DNA of 64,000 nt from contig NC_054085.1 in NCBI RefSeq assembly GCF_017562075.2, forward strand, positions 37,908,539-37,972,538. Reading direction: 5' to 3'. The stretch comes from Anopheles merus. Its lineage: Eukaryota; Arthropoda; Insecta; Diptera; Culicidae. The notes under the pieces are model-generated. The model worked only from the letters and a program-made list of their open reading frames with translations, was not told the DNA's origin and searched no databases. The stretch's first letter is position 1. The number at the start of each line of letters is the position of its first letter. A program made the translations under genes and the position numbers. Below, one piece after another: positions 12,976 to 23,400 of the stretch.

Positions 12976-14129
12976 GTACGAGACGGGTTTTGGTGACACT
13001 TTACACTGTGCTAACATTACCAACTTCCGCTTCCAGCATACCAATCCCTGACGGTGGGAGAGTTTGATCCGATCGAGGCGCTGGTGGAGGGATGCAGCGT
13101 GTGCGAGCGGGAGCAGTGCGATGGGACGGTCGGGTTCGGTGGCAGCCCGGACGAGAACGGCGAAACGACGCTGGACGCGATGCTGATGGACGGGAAGACG
13201 ATGGACATCGGGGCGGTGGCGGCGTTGCGCGACGTGAAGCATGCAGCCGAGGTGGCCAAGTATGTGCTGCGGAACACCAGGCACACGCTGCTTGCCGGCA
13301 GCCAGGCGACGGACTTTGCCGTCATGATGGGCTTCAAGCGAGAGTCGCTCCAAACGGACGCGTCCAAGAGTATGTGGAGCGCGTGGAAGAATAATCACTG
13401 TCAGCCAAACTTTTGGAAGGTAAGTGTGAGTGTGTGTGCGTTATGAGCGGGTCATCAGCGGGGTAGGGAGATAAAACCGCACCGTTATCAGCTCAAAGGT
13501 GAATTGATTGGAACGTGAAATGATTTGCATAACAGTTTGAAAGCACATTCTTATCATGTTTTTTTCTCTTCCTTCAGAACGTGATTCCTTCTCCATCAAT
13601 GTCTTGTGGTCCGTATGAACCAGTGTCCGCCAACTCCGTCCAACCGGACCTTACCGCAGAGCTTTCTTCCGATCGATCTGGGTATGATTTCGGACAATAC
13701 AACCACGATACGATTAGCATGATCGTAATTAACGAAGAAGGACACGTGGTGGCAGGAACGTCAACGAACGGAGCACGCCATAAGATCCCCGGCCGGGTGG
13801 GAGACTCCCCAATACCGGGGGCAGGAGCGTACGCAGACGCCGAAGTGGGGGCAGCAGTAGCCACCGGGGATGGAGACGTTATGATGCGCTTTTTACCTTC
13901 CCTGCTGGCCGTGGAGGCGATGCGTAATGGTGTCGATCCAACTGAGGCTGGACAGCAGGCGATTGCAAGAATTGCCAAGTACTATCCATCGTTCGTCGGA
14001 GGGATTGTCGTTGTGACGAAGGAAGGGAGGTATGGGGCTGCTTGCCATGGGATGAACGAGTTCCCATACTCGGTGGCCGATGGCACCGAAGCCAATGGAG
14101 CCGTGCGTGTACTAACCGTCAAATGCTAA
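12855..14129 (+). CDS. AGA: N(4)-(beta-N-acetylglucosaminyl)-L-asparaginase (aspartylglucosaminidase), 3 exons
   Basis: This is a lysosomal N-terminal-nucleophile hydrolase that cleaves the GlcNAc-asparagine bond in the last step of N-glycoprotein breakdown. Coding exons are 12855-12975, 13037-13419 and 13578-14129. All junctions are GT-AG and the frame stays open, giving 351 residues against 346 in human. A hydrophobic signal peptide covers about residues 1-23, followed by LPLVATTWGF. The autocleavage site is HD/T at Asp212-Thr213, so Thr213 becomes the nucleophile. The substrate-site residues are all present: Thr231 in GTSTNG, Arg241 and Asp244 in GRVGDSP, and Thr264-Gly265. I chose the ATG at 12855 because it opens directly into the signal peptide. 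A canonical poly(A) signal lies 112 bases after the stop. The family assignment is secure; the symbol follows the human gene. Confidence 0.95.
13037..13419 (+). CDS. AGA: AGA exon 2 (alpha subunit)
   Basis: Begins after CTTCCAG and ends before GTAAGTG. It encodes most of the alpha chain, including the paired-cysteine segment GCSVCEREQCDG and the glycine-rich VGFGGSPDENGE loop typical of the family. Confidence 0.95.
13578..14129 (+). CDS. AGA: AGA exon 3 (cleavage site and beta subunit)
   Basis: Begins after CCTTCAG in phase 0. It holds the HDT autocleavage site and the entire beta chain, with GTSTNG and GRVGDSPIPGAGAYAD motifs, and ends VLTVKC then TAA at 14127-14129. Confidence 0.95.
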   Translation, partial: NVIPSPSMSCGPYEPVSANSVQPDLTAELSSDRSGYDFGQYNHDTISMIVINEEGHVVAGTSTNGARHKIPGRVGDSPIPGAGAYADAEVGAAVATGDGDVMMRFLPSLLAVEAMRNGVDPTEAGQQAIARIAKYYPSFVGGIVVVTKEGRYGAACHGMNEFPYSVADGTEANGAVRVLTVKC

Positions 14130-14240
14130 CCGGTATAAAGGGATTAAAGGAGGAATTACATTCGCTACAACATCGAGTACGACTAATCGTGCCAAGCCGG
14201 AATCCACCCCTAAAGTTCGAGCAGCAATTAATACAATCAT

Positions 14241-14246
14241 AATAAA
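14241..14246 (+). terminator. Poly(A) signal for AGA
   Basis: AATAAA 112 bases downstream of the AGA stop codon. A second AATAAA at 14749 could serve a longer 3' UTR. Confidence 0.7.
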
Positions 14247-14256
14247 ATTATCGTCA

Positions 14257-14538
14257 TCAAAATTTTAAATCCACTTTACGGTCGCGTTGATCCGGGGCGA
14301 TTATGTTGTATTCATTACAAGGCGATAGCCTGACACCGGCGATAACTTTTAACAGACGCGGTAACGTGCGGGCAGGCGAAATCATCAATCGTAATCCAAT
14401 AAAAGGATCCACCTTCGGGGCTTGTTTTGAGCAATCCGGCTCGAGCACACGCGACACGATGGGCTTTCTCGTCTTGTCGGTGTCGACGTTGTCGCTCGTC
14501 TTGGAGCAGACGGGCAAACAATCCTTTGTGTCCCGGTT
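14257..14538 (-). CDS. Possible terminal exon of an unknown minus-strand gene
   Basis: A minus-strand frame of 93 codons plus stop runs from an acceptor-like TTACTCCAG (ending at 14539) down to TGA at 14257. Its first third has codons ending almost entirely in C or G, including a run of 16 such codons beginning at TTG CCC GTC TGC. This is the coding signature of the genuine exons here. Later codons lose that bias. The peptide is lysine- and aspartate-rich with several cysteines and matches no family I know. No upstream partner exon was found, and it would end convergently against the AGA poly(A) site. It may be chance or a decayed exon. Confidence 0.15.
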   Translation of the reverse strand, partial: NRDTKDCLPVCSKTSDNVDTDKTRKPIVSRVLEPDCSKQAPKVDPFIGLRLMISPARTLPRLLKVIAGVRLSPCNEYNIIAPDQRDRKVDLKF

Positions 14539-14910
14539 CTGGAGTAACCCAAATGCACTGAGGCAGCACACCAGTCTCCCAGGCTCTATCCCATTCTGTA
14601 GTGTGTGCAGAGACTATGGTCCATATCTTCGTTTTTTTTTTTTGTTTAAGGCAAGCATACCAAACATGCACTCGCTCAGCGAAATATAAACATCGAAATC
14701 TGTGTTGAATGTGTTGAAAATAGGGATACAAAAAGAAGAAGAATTGTAAATAAAATGTTGCACACTGTGTTTTTCATCTCATCGCACTACTATAGAGCAG
14801 GAATGTCTGATCGCAGCGCCGTCCTTCCACACTGGGGAATCGTTCTTAAATTGTTGGCCCGGTTGTTTTGCTTGCAGGGTTTGTTTGCGTGTGTGTGTGT
14901 GTATGTCCTT

Positions 14911-14937
14911 TTGTTGTTGTTGTTGTTGTTGTTGTTG
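14911..14937. repeat. (TTG)9 microsatellite
   Basis: Nine perfect TTG units in intergenic sequence, with no coding frame associated. Confidence 0.95.
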
Positions 14938-16540
14938 AGCTCAATTCCAACTTGATGTCTCAAGAGGTTTAATACTAGCGGCACCATCACAAACACCCAT
15001 ATTCATTCAGGGAAACAGTTCTGGACGTCGAACCAATACTCTCGTACCGAAATAGTTCGACACTCGCAGGAACTGCATACCCGGGGTAAGAATATTTAGC
15101 AAAGAATCAGAAAACGAGCATTTATTCGAAGACGCACCGTGGAAAAGAATTGCTGGCTGGAAACATGATGGGAAAAACGCAATTGTGACGTCACGGAAAA
15201 CGCTCTCCACGCGTTGCTGTGTGCTCCCGTGCGCTTATTGGTTAGAGCGGCATGTGCAAGGATAGCCACGCCCAGCTGAAAAAAACTGTACTTTTCCCCT
15301 TAACGGCAGAGGGTTCCTTTGCTGTTGGATGCTGTTGGGGTGAAACAATATCCTTGCGCATCGGAGAGCTCGAGGCGTACGAACACGTGCCACCGTGTGC
15401 AGCAGAAAGAGACGATCCGCAAACAGGATACGGAATCAGCGTGTGTTTGTACTCTCGCGCCGCAAGTCTACCACGGGAAGGAAAAGGACGAACGTGTGCG
15501 GTTGGCTGTTGGACCCTCTGCTCTGTTTGCGCCGTCTGCGGCAGGTTGCGTACGGGTACATGTGCGTGTGACATGTGTTGTTTCCTGTAGGGAAATTGCG
15601 CGGGGGGAACCGACGGATCGCCTGCAACAATAGAAAACACCAGCATCAGATGGGACTCTCGTGACGGGACAGGCTTTGAGTTCACATTTATTGAATTAAG
15701 CTTATCATTTGATTTCGGCGAATGCAAGCAACCGGTCGCAACCGAGCAGCAGTGGCAGCAGGTCCTTGCATCGTCACGGCAAGTCAGTACGAGCGAAAAG
15801 TTTGAGTCGAGATTTCACCGTTGCGCCGATAGGCATTCGTGTGCGGTGTTGGCTGAGGGTGGACCCCATTTTTGCTCAAAGTGTTCCATTGATGGTTTGA
15901 AGCGAATAATAAGGTTCTTTGGTAGGCGCTGTGAAGGGTGGTGAACATAAACAAGGTGTTAATATTGAGGAGAAATTTGAAAACATCTTGCTAGTGTTAC
16001 TAATGTTGGTGTGAAAATCAAATGGTGTCCTCGGTACCTATAAAAACGAAGTAAAATTCATCTTCAATTCTCTTCGATCTATTACTTGTGATAAAAATAA
16101 CAATAAAAATCGACCTTTCCGCACGCCACCAATTTACGCGAATGGGCCAATAACCCATCATCAGCCAGGTGCGGTAAAACATTGCGTTCGTACACAGTGA
16201 CGACGTGAAAATCGGCACAATCCGTCGTTTTGTGGAGGCAAGTGCGTTGAGCGAGGGAAAATTCATGGATAATAAAAATAAATAACGCCGAAAAAAAAAC
16301 ACACATACAAGAGCACACGGAAAACAAAATTACACATCAACAACCTTCATCCAGCGGAAGAGGGCAAGGAAAAACGGCCGGGAAACTCAACTGACAGACA
16401 TTTCGACGCGTAAGTGAACGAACGAAAGGGAAGTGAGAAGAAAAAAAAAAACACACCAAATTCAGTGAAAACTACCGCAAAAAAGTACTCAACCGGAAGC
16501 AGAGCAGCGAGTACGCGCGGCCAGGCAGCGGCGAGAGCTG

Positions 16541-16559
16541 GAAATTAATATTTAATTTC
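16541..16559. promoter_or_regulatory. Palindromic homeodomain-type dyad upstream of Phox2
   Basis: GAAATTAA and TTAATTTC form perfect 8-base arms around TAT. The site carries two inverted TAAT-type cores, the architecture used by dimerising paired-class homeodomains. It lies about 500 bases before the Phox2 ATG, so autoregulation is possible but untested. Confidence 0.3.
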
Positions 16560-16880
16560 AATTCAACCAAACGATCCCCGGGTGTTTGTGTGGGCCAGTG
16601 CGAGTGCGTGTGTGTATGCGAGTGCTGGAGGTGTATATTTTTCCGTTTATCCAGTTTCGGCAGCGAAAAGGTGCGAATTTGGTGTTTTCATTGCGGGTGA
16701 TTCGAAGCGCGAATCGATGTTTACCTTTTTTGCGCTTTCACGCGGCATGAATTGAACCGTCCATTCCATCGTTCGAAATTCCCCCCGCGGAAGCGATCAG
16801 TGAAAGTATTATTGCAATCAGCATTATCATCATCCGCGTACGCAATTGTGAAAAAAGCCGAGCGAATAAATCGAGCGAGT

Positions 16881-16902
16881 GCGCCTAGAAGGTAGGCAAT
16901 CT
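16881..16902 (+). repeat. Recurring GCGCCTA...TAGGCAATCT motif, copy 2
   Basis: A 22-base motif with inverted ends GCCTA and TAGGC. It differs from the copy at 7635-7655 by a single inserted A; a more diverged copy is at 30555-30575. This copy lies 152 bases before the Phox2 start codon. Function is unknown. Confidence 0.5.
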
Positions 16903-17054
16903 ACGGATAATCGATACTCGGGTGAAGTGTTTACCACGACTTGACTACGCCCTTTGGGCAACGTGACTAAACGCTCTGCAGACAGGGCGTCTCCATTGTC
17001 TCTTTTTTGTGGTGAAGCGTACATTAAAAAGCCGTCAAAATTTATCCACACGAT

Positions 17055-17400
17055 ATGGACTACTCCTACCTGAACCAGGCGGCAGCTAGCTTTGATTCTA
17101 GCTGCCTCCAGGGCGGTATGGATCCGACAGGGCTGGGCAATATGCCCTGCTCGTACGGGGACCTCACGTCCTGCAGCCAGATGTCGCAGGCCGCCTATCG
17201 CTACACGGCGGCCGCAGCGTCCATGGCGCGGTCGTACAATCCCGTCGGCACCGGGGTCGGACCGGGCAATGTGACGATGAGTGCGCTGCACCATGCAGCC
17301 GCCGCAGCCGGGCCCGGATCGCAGTGCTCGGTAATGGGTGGTCGGACACACCAGGACGTGCATCGGGCCTCCATGTTCCAGACATCGATGAATTTGCAGT
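17055..17400 (+). CDS. Phox2: Phox2 exon 1 (N-terminal region)
   Basis: Encodes residues 1-115, beginning MDYSYLN, with serine-, glycine- and alanine-rich sequence and no folded domain visible. It ends in CAGT before a GTAAGTAT donor (phase 1). The serine codon is completed by CT from exon 2, almost 17 kb away. Confidence 0.92.
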
Positions 17401-20400
17401 GTAAGTATAAAACAGATGCTCTCCTCTTCGTTTTGCATTACAAGTACATGGTATAGGTTTATTTTCTGCTTTTTGATTATCAAATGCTTACAAACTATGG
17501 GTGTCTTTGCGAGCAGACACAATGTCTGCTCTTTAATTCATCGTATCGAATCACACAGTTACTACATCGCACTGTGCAGTAGACATCGGGTGTGTAGTAG
17601 CGCATTAAACGACGTTACGACGTTTGACAGGAACTGTGGTGAACATATTAAGTACTAGAAAGGAACGCCGTCGTGCGTTCGAATAGCTTAACGGTTGTCT
17701 TTATCGCCTAAATGTACAGATCACTTGTGTCTTTTGTTTCTAATTTAAGTCTCTATGCGTTAGGTAGCCATGTATATCTGGATCGTTCGCCCCTCAAGCA
17801 GGGATACTCTTTCGGCGACACTCTTGAATAGCCTTGTCCAGCTGCTCAAAGTCATAGAACACACGATACTCGAGATCGGCTCCCTCGAACACGTTACCCA
17901 CGGAGGGTTTGAGGTTCAGGAAGAGCAGCAGTTGGTTTCGGCTCTTAAAGTCCTTGATGAGCGTGTCGATAACTTGGGCGGCCGTAAAGTCCGCACCGTA
18001 GATGTGCGTACAGTCAATCACGACCGGAATCTGGCTCTTCAGACCGTGCTTGTTGATAAGGTTGCGCACGTAGTCGACCGAGGGGAAGATGAGGCAGCGA
18101 TCGGGCGTGAGCATGAGATACTTAACACCGCACGGTGTGACGGCCTGGTCCATGTGAATCTTGGGCCGAGCAGCATGGTACAGGATGAAGAGAATGTTCA
18201 GTCCAATGCCAACCAGTATACCGTACTCCAGTGGAAGTGCAAGGCAGGCGATGAAGGTCGCAATACCAGGGATCAGATCCGTTTTCTTGCTCCTCCACAT
18301 TGGTTTTACGACACGCACCTCAATCATGAAGATAACGGCGGCAATGATGATCGCCGCTAGTGCAGCTCGCGGGATGTAGAAGAAGTAAGGTGTGAAGAAT
18401 AGCAGGGCAAGGATAACGAGCAGGCCGGTGTACAGACCACCGAACGGAGTGCGTACACCACTGGCATTGTTGACGGCACCACGTGAAAGGGCTCCAGTTC
18501 CGGGGTATCCCTGCACGAAAGAGTTAGCAATGTTGGATACTCCAATCGCGATCAGTTCCTGGGTAGCATCTACAGGCTTTCCATCAGCTAGAATACAAAG
18601 AGATGTGGAGTTAGACATGATGTTGGGAAAATTCTTCAAGGATGTAAGAGCACTTACCGAAAGCCTTGCAGATGGCAATGTTTTCCAGCAGAGCAATCAA
18701 CGGGATGACAATAAGCATCGATCCCAAACCTTGCAGCAAGTCACCGAAGCTCTCGTACTCCTGGACGATCGTTCCATTTGCATCCCTTACCTCCGGCACC
18801 GAGAACGGTGGAGCCTGTACACTTGGCAAACCGCTCGGGACATCTCCAATCATACGGAACGGTTCCTTTCCATTCTCATAGAATGCAGCACCGATGCCAC
18901 CGCAAACCACCACAATGATCGCATTACGAGCCGTTCCAATAAGCCACAGTGACTTGTTGATGATCTTCTGAGCGACGGACTGATCACAAGCATCCGGAGG
19001 TCCAACTTTGATGCGTGGCAGGAGCCTCATCAGCAGCAGCACCACAATACAGATGAAACCCATGAGTGCATCTCCGACCTGGGTGTTGTGTATGTCATCG
19101 ATAATGGACGACCACTGTTCGATAAAGGTGTTTCCTTTGGCGGCAATGCCCAGCAGATCCTTCACCTGCGAGCTGAGAATGATCAACGAGACGGCGGAAG
19201 TGAAGCCGGAGCTTACGGGTCCGGACACAAAGTCAATCAGAAAGCCAAGCCCAAACAGTCCCATCAGCAGCTCGATTAGGCCGGTCAGGAAGCAGAGCAA
19301 AACGGCACGCTGCCATACGCCGTCACACGCTTGGAAGGTTAAGAGAGACGCAATTGCGGTGGGTCCCATCGGGACGTCCTTGCAGGAACCGAGCAGGATG
19401 TACACGAAGCAACCGATGAAGGAACCATAAAGACCGTACTGAAGAAGGAGACAAAAGAAGACAGTGAGATTCAAGTCTGTTTCTAGACACATAAATCAGC
19501 GGGACTGATTCTTACTGCAGCGGGTAAGCCGGCAATGCTACTGTAAGCGAGTGCCTGCGGGATGACAGTGAGTCCCACGGTAATACCAGCCACCAGGTCT
19601 CCGACAGCATCATCCATGTTGTACTTTGGCAGCCAGTTCAGCACCGGAACACGTTTGTAGAGGATCTTACGGCGGCACATATTCTTGCACTTGCGCCGGG
19701 CCCAAGGCCCAATAGCTTTGATCTGATCCATCGTTGACTGTTTGTCGTCCGTCACTGCGTGCGTGCGAGAGCGAGTGGGGCGTTAGTACAGCAATCAGGA
19801 GGAAAAGAGCGTATAAGGTATATCTACTTACATATGAACTCGTTGCTACCGCGATACCCGACAACATCCTTGTGAATCGGTGGCACACTCAGGGAGTGCT
19901 GGGAGCCGCTCAACCCGTGTATGTTGTAAACCGAGGCGGACTTGATCTGCACCTTATCCAGCTGTGTGTCGCTGGACGTTCGTCTGTTGTTGTGGAGAAG
20001 GAGAGAGAACAAAGTGTTCTTCTTAGTGGGCTGTTTGTTGCGAACTGTTGCCGGTGGTGTTGTTTTTCACATTTTCTTGGTAAAACGCACGGCGCACTCC
20101 AGCTGGCAGTCATCAGCAAAATGTGCGAATTGAGCCGGCTATGAGTCATCAATGTGTTAAACCTTTGGCGTGCTTCAGTGTACACGCGTCCTCAAGGTCG
20201 CCCTTGGAGCAAAGCTGCGCAATAAACGGATTTTCAAGTGCAACTTCGAGGTGTTGGACCACACGCCACGGGTAATCCAGTTTCAATGTAATAGGCTTAC
20301 AGTGAAGTGATATTGGAAGACATTGAGTGCTACTGAATGCACTATTCTCGCTTGATGCGGATTTAAACAACAGTGCTTAGCTACAAATCATCTTCTTCGC

Positions 20401-23400
20401 TCATAGTTACATAAAACAAATGAGGAAAGAACAAAAAAACATAAAGGAAATAATCATTTTTTATTGTTTCCCTAACTAACGTTAAAGACGCCTACCGACA
20501 ATCGCTTGTCGGAACACAACGGAGAGCAGCGTTTAGCGGTCGTTGTGTTGGTGTGCTAAAATTAACATTTTTGCCAATGCCTGCTTTAATGTCTACTGTC
20601 TTTCACATGTGCGATGGGATGATGTGATGCTTGGGAGAGGGATGAGCTAAAGAAGAACTCGGAACGATGTTCTAATCACCAGAATCAGCTGACGTAACAC
20701 GAGCTTGGTTGGCGTCCCATAAATCTGGGTCGCAAAGCGTAAGTGTTGGAAAAACATGCACACTTATTGAGGCGAAAGTAAAAGTAGCGATGCTTATTGG
20801 AGGAGCATTGTTTTAGTGTTCTTCCTGGTATCTAGCGCGTCACCAACGCGGCAAACTGCTTGTCGCAAAGCTAACGTCAGATCATAATTTATTCACCTGT
20901 CCGTGGCTTACTCACGCTCATGTTTGCTACCTTGCTGATAGCACGAGTGCGGTCACGTTTGCCGGTTGTACGTAGACTGGTTAGAATTAGCATCGCACCG
21001 CAACGCCTATCGGCCATAAATCCACCGCCGTGTCTCCACTGTGTAAGGATAAACAGAGCGTGGCCGTCTGCGCCAGGTGGTAAATCTGTTCCGTCCACTC
21101 GAAGGCGCTCGTGTGCTCCCGCTTTGGAGTGTGTTCCCGTAGTATGCTTAGCTAATCGTGCCATACTGCTACGTGTAATGAACCCCAGGCCGGATGCAAA
21201 TGGACGGCAAAAAAAAGAAAGGTTGTTACTTCGAAATGTGATTAATTGGTGATATTTGAAGCATTTCCACCGGTGCCAGAGTGCGCGCTGCCAGAAGAAA
21301 AACACGTGCAGTGCAATGAACGGCCATGATTTTGACCGCGAAACTGCTCCCACTAGGGCCGAATTTTGGGGATGTGTGTTTCAAGTGCGGCGTTTTAACC
21401 GATTTTGGCAGCCGATCACTTTTGACAACGCGGGCACGGATTGTTTGTACACCCCGCGATGAGTTCTCTCGTACGATTGCAACACAGGGCCCTTAGGGCT
21501 GGGAAGATGAACGATAGGTGAAGTATTCACGTGATGCGCTCATGTGAGGTGCTGGCTGAGCGGAACCGAAGAGTAAACCATCCATGCTCAATGGGTGCGG
21601 AAGCTCTCGCTAGTGATGTGATGAAACTGGCCGAAACGGGCCATGATAGAGACACAGCCAGGTTGTCTTTGGTGACCGAGATCAGCCCCGAGAAACCATC
21701 GTGGTACGTGAAGTTCATGAACGCGAGAACGTAATTTGGGCAAGTCTATTTTCGGAACAACGACGCGACGTATGTGTATCTCTGCCTTTGCCGTGTACCG
21801 TTTAACAGCATCAACAGAAACGCTTCTGCTTGAATGCTGAACGAAGCAACCTTCCTTTTTGCGAGACAATTGCAGTCAGCTGATACAGCTCTGTTTAGCT
21901 CAGGATCCTGTCCAAGCTCTTGGTGTGATGCTCCAAAATCTCCATGCACCAGTAAACTGTCCACTTTTGAAGGTGTTAAAGGCTATCAAAAGCTTATTGC
22001 CTAGCCTTCATTGCCCGCGGTTGATATCAGCGCTGGCTCGTGGCAACTCGATTGACAAGTTGCAAGTGCACCTGAGGCACTGCCACAATTCGCACACGCA
22101 CCCCCCAGTTGGCACGCTGTCCACCGCAATGCCAAAGGGTGTCAATTGTCGCGATAAGGCCATTTTGATGGGTGGCAATAAAAAAAAAGAGACAGCCAAG
22201 TTTAAGCAAAAAGAAACTAAAACTCGATTATGATCGTGTACGATTGCTGCTGATGATGCCCCGCGCGAGAGTCCAATCTGACGTGAGTGTGTGTCATGTT
22301 GACAAGGGTGAAGGGAGCTGTCCATTTGTCAGCGCGATATTACTTCACGAGACCGGTGATAACGACGGGTCGTGCTTGATGCCGCTTGCCCATCATGGAA
22401 AGTGGAAAAATCGCATCACACGGGCCACCACGGGTCCACGGGGCCGCACATAACGACAAGCGGCATACGTTGTCGGAATGCTGGATGATTGTTCCGTGTT
22501 TTTTTGTGTTGTTGTTGTGTGTGTTTGCAGTTTGCACCTATTCGCTATTTGCACAGTGTTCAAATTTATCAGCTAATATATTACATTAGAGCACGTAGCG
22601 GAGATGGTCAAACACCGCGGGGGAAAAATGCCACAAACAAACAAACAGAGCAATTTTGGGCAGCATCGGCAAAGATAAGCGTGGCCAAATCTTTACTTTA
22701 CCACCAAAGCACGCGATTCTTATCGTCGCTAGCGGCACTGCTTATTTAGCTTGCCTTTGTGGTATTTTTTGTGCAGATTTTTCGGGCATGTTTACCCGGC
22801 GGGGGATGGGAAACGGTTTACTGAGCAACATCATCCAGTACACAGCATTAGTCACACGCGGTGTAAACCGTACGGGTTTCGTATCGCATTGCGTCTCGTG
22901 CGCTCAAGTGATCACGAGATTCTTCGGGGTGTCCGATGTTACGGGGTGTTAATAAATGTTAATGTTAATGTTAAATGTTAATAAAATGATGTTACGGGGT
23001 GTTAATAACCAATTGGTGACTTTCCACAAACAACGCTTACCGAATGTCTATCCGTGGGATGGTAAGGCTGAAGGTGCTGCTGCTGGTCGCAGGTTCTGGC
23101 GAATCGTTGTTGTTGGCCATCACTGAAACACACGCGAACGTTCAATGGGTTCAACGCGCAATTTACTCGAAAGTCTGGCCCAACCGAAAGCTACCGACCA
23201 ACTGACTGATCGTCGATACCGATTTGCATCGTGCTGAAACCCTTGCGAACCCTTCCGAGCGAAAGTGGCCGAAGTGAATGTTGTTCTTTTTTTCTTGGCG
23301 TATGCAATACACGGACAAAAAGGCCAGTATTTTTACCCACGAGATCGAGCATTGGTTCAGTGTCTTAGATCACTGACAAGTGTACGGCTGCCAGCACTAG

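Larger units (their letters stand above)
14266..17054. other. Intergenic DNA and probable Phox2 5' leader
   Basis: No supported coding sequence lies on +. The right-hand part (about 15960-17054) probably contains the Phox2 promoter and 5' UTR. It includes initiator-like TCAGTG at 16462 and 16797, a TAAT/ATTA dyad at 16541-16559, and a motif at 16881-16902 that recurs near 7635. No TATA box sits at proper spacing before either initiator-like site, so the transcription start is not fixed. Confidence 0.4.

Noticed and set aside
16830..17522. A 230-codon minus-strand open frame opposite Phox2 exon 1
   Set aside because: It mirrors the GC-rich codons of a secure exon on + and has no similarity of its own.
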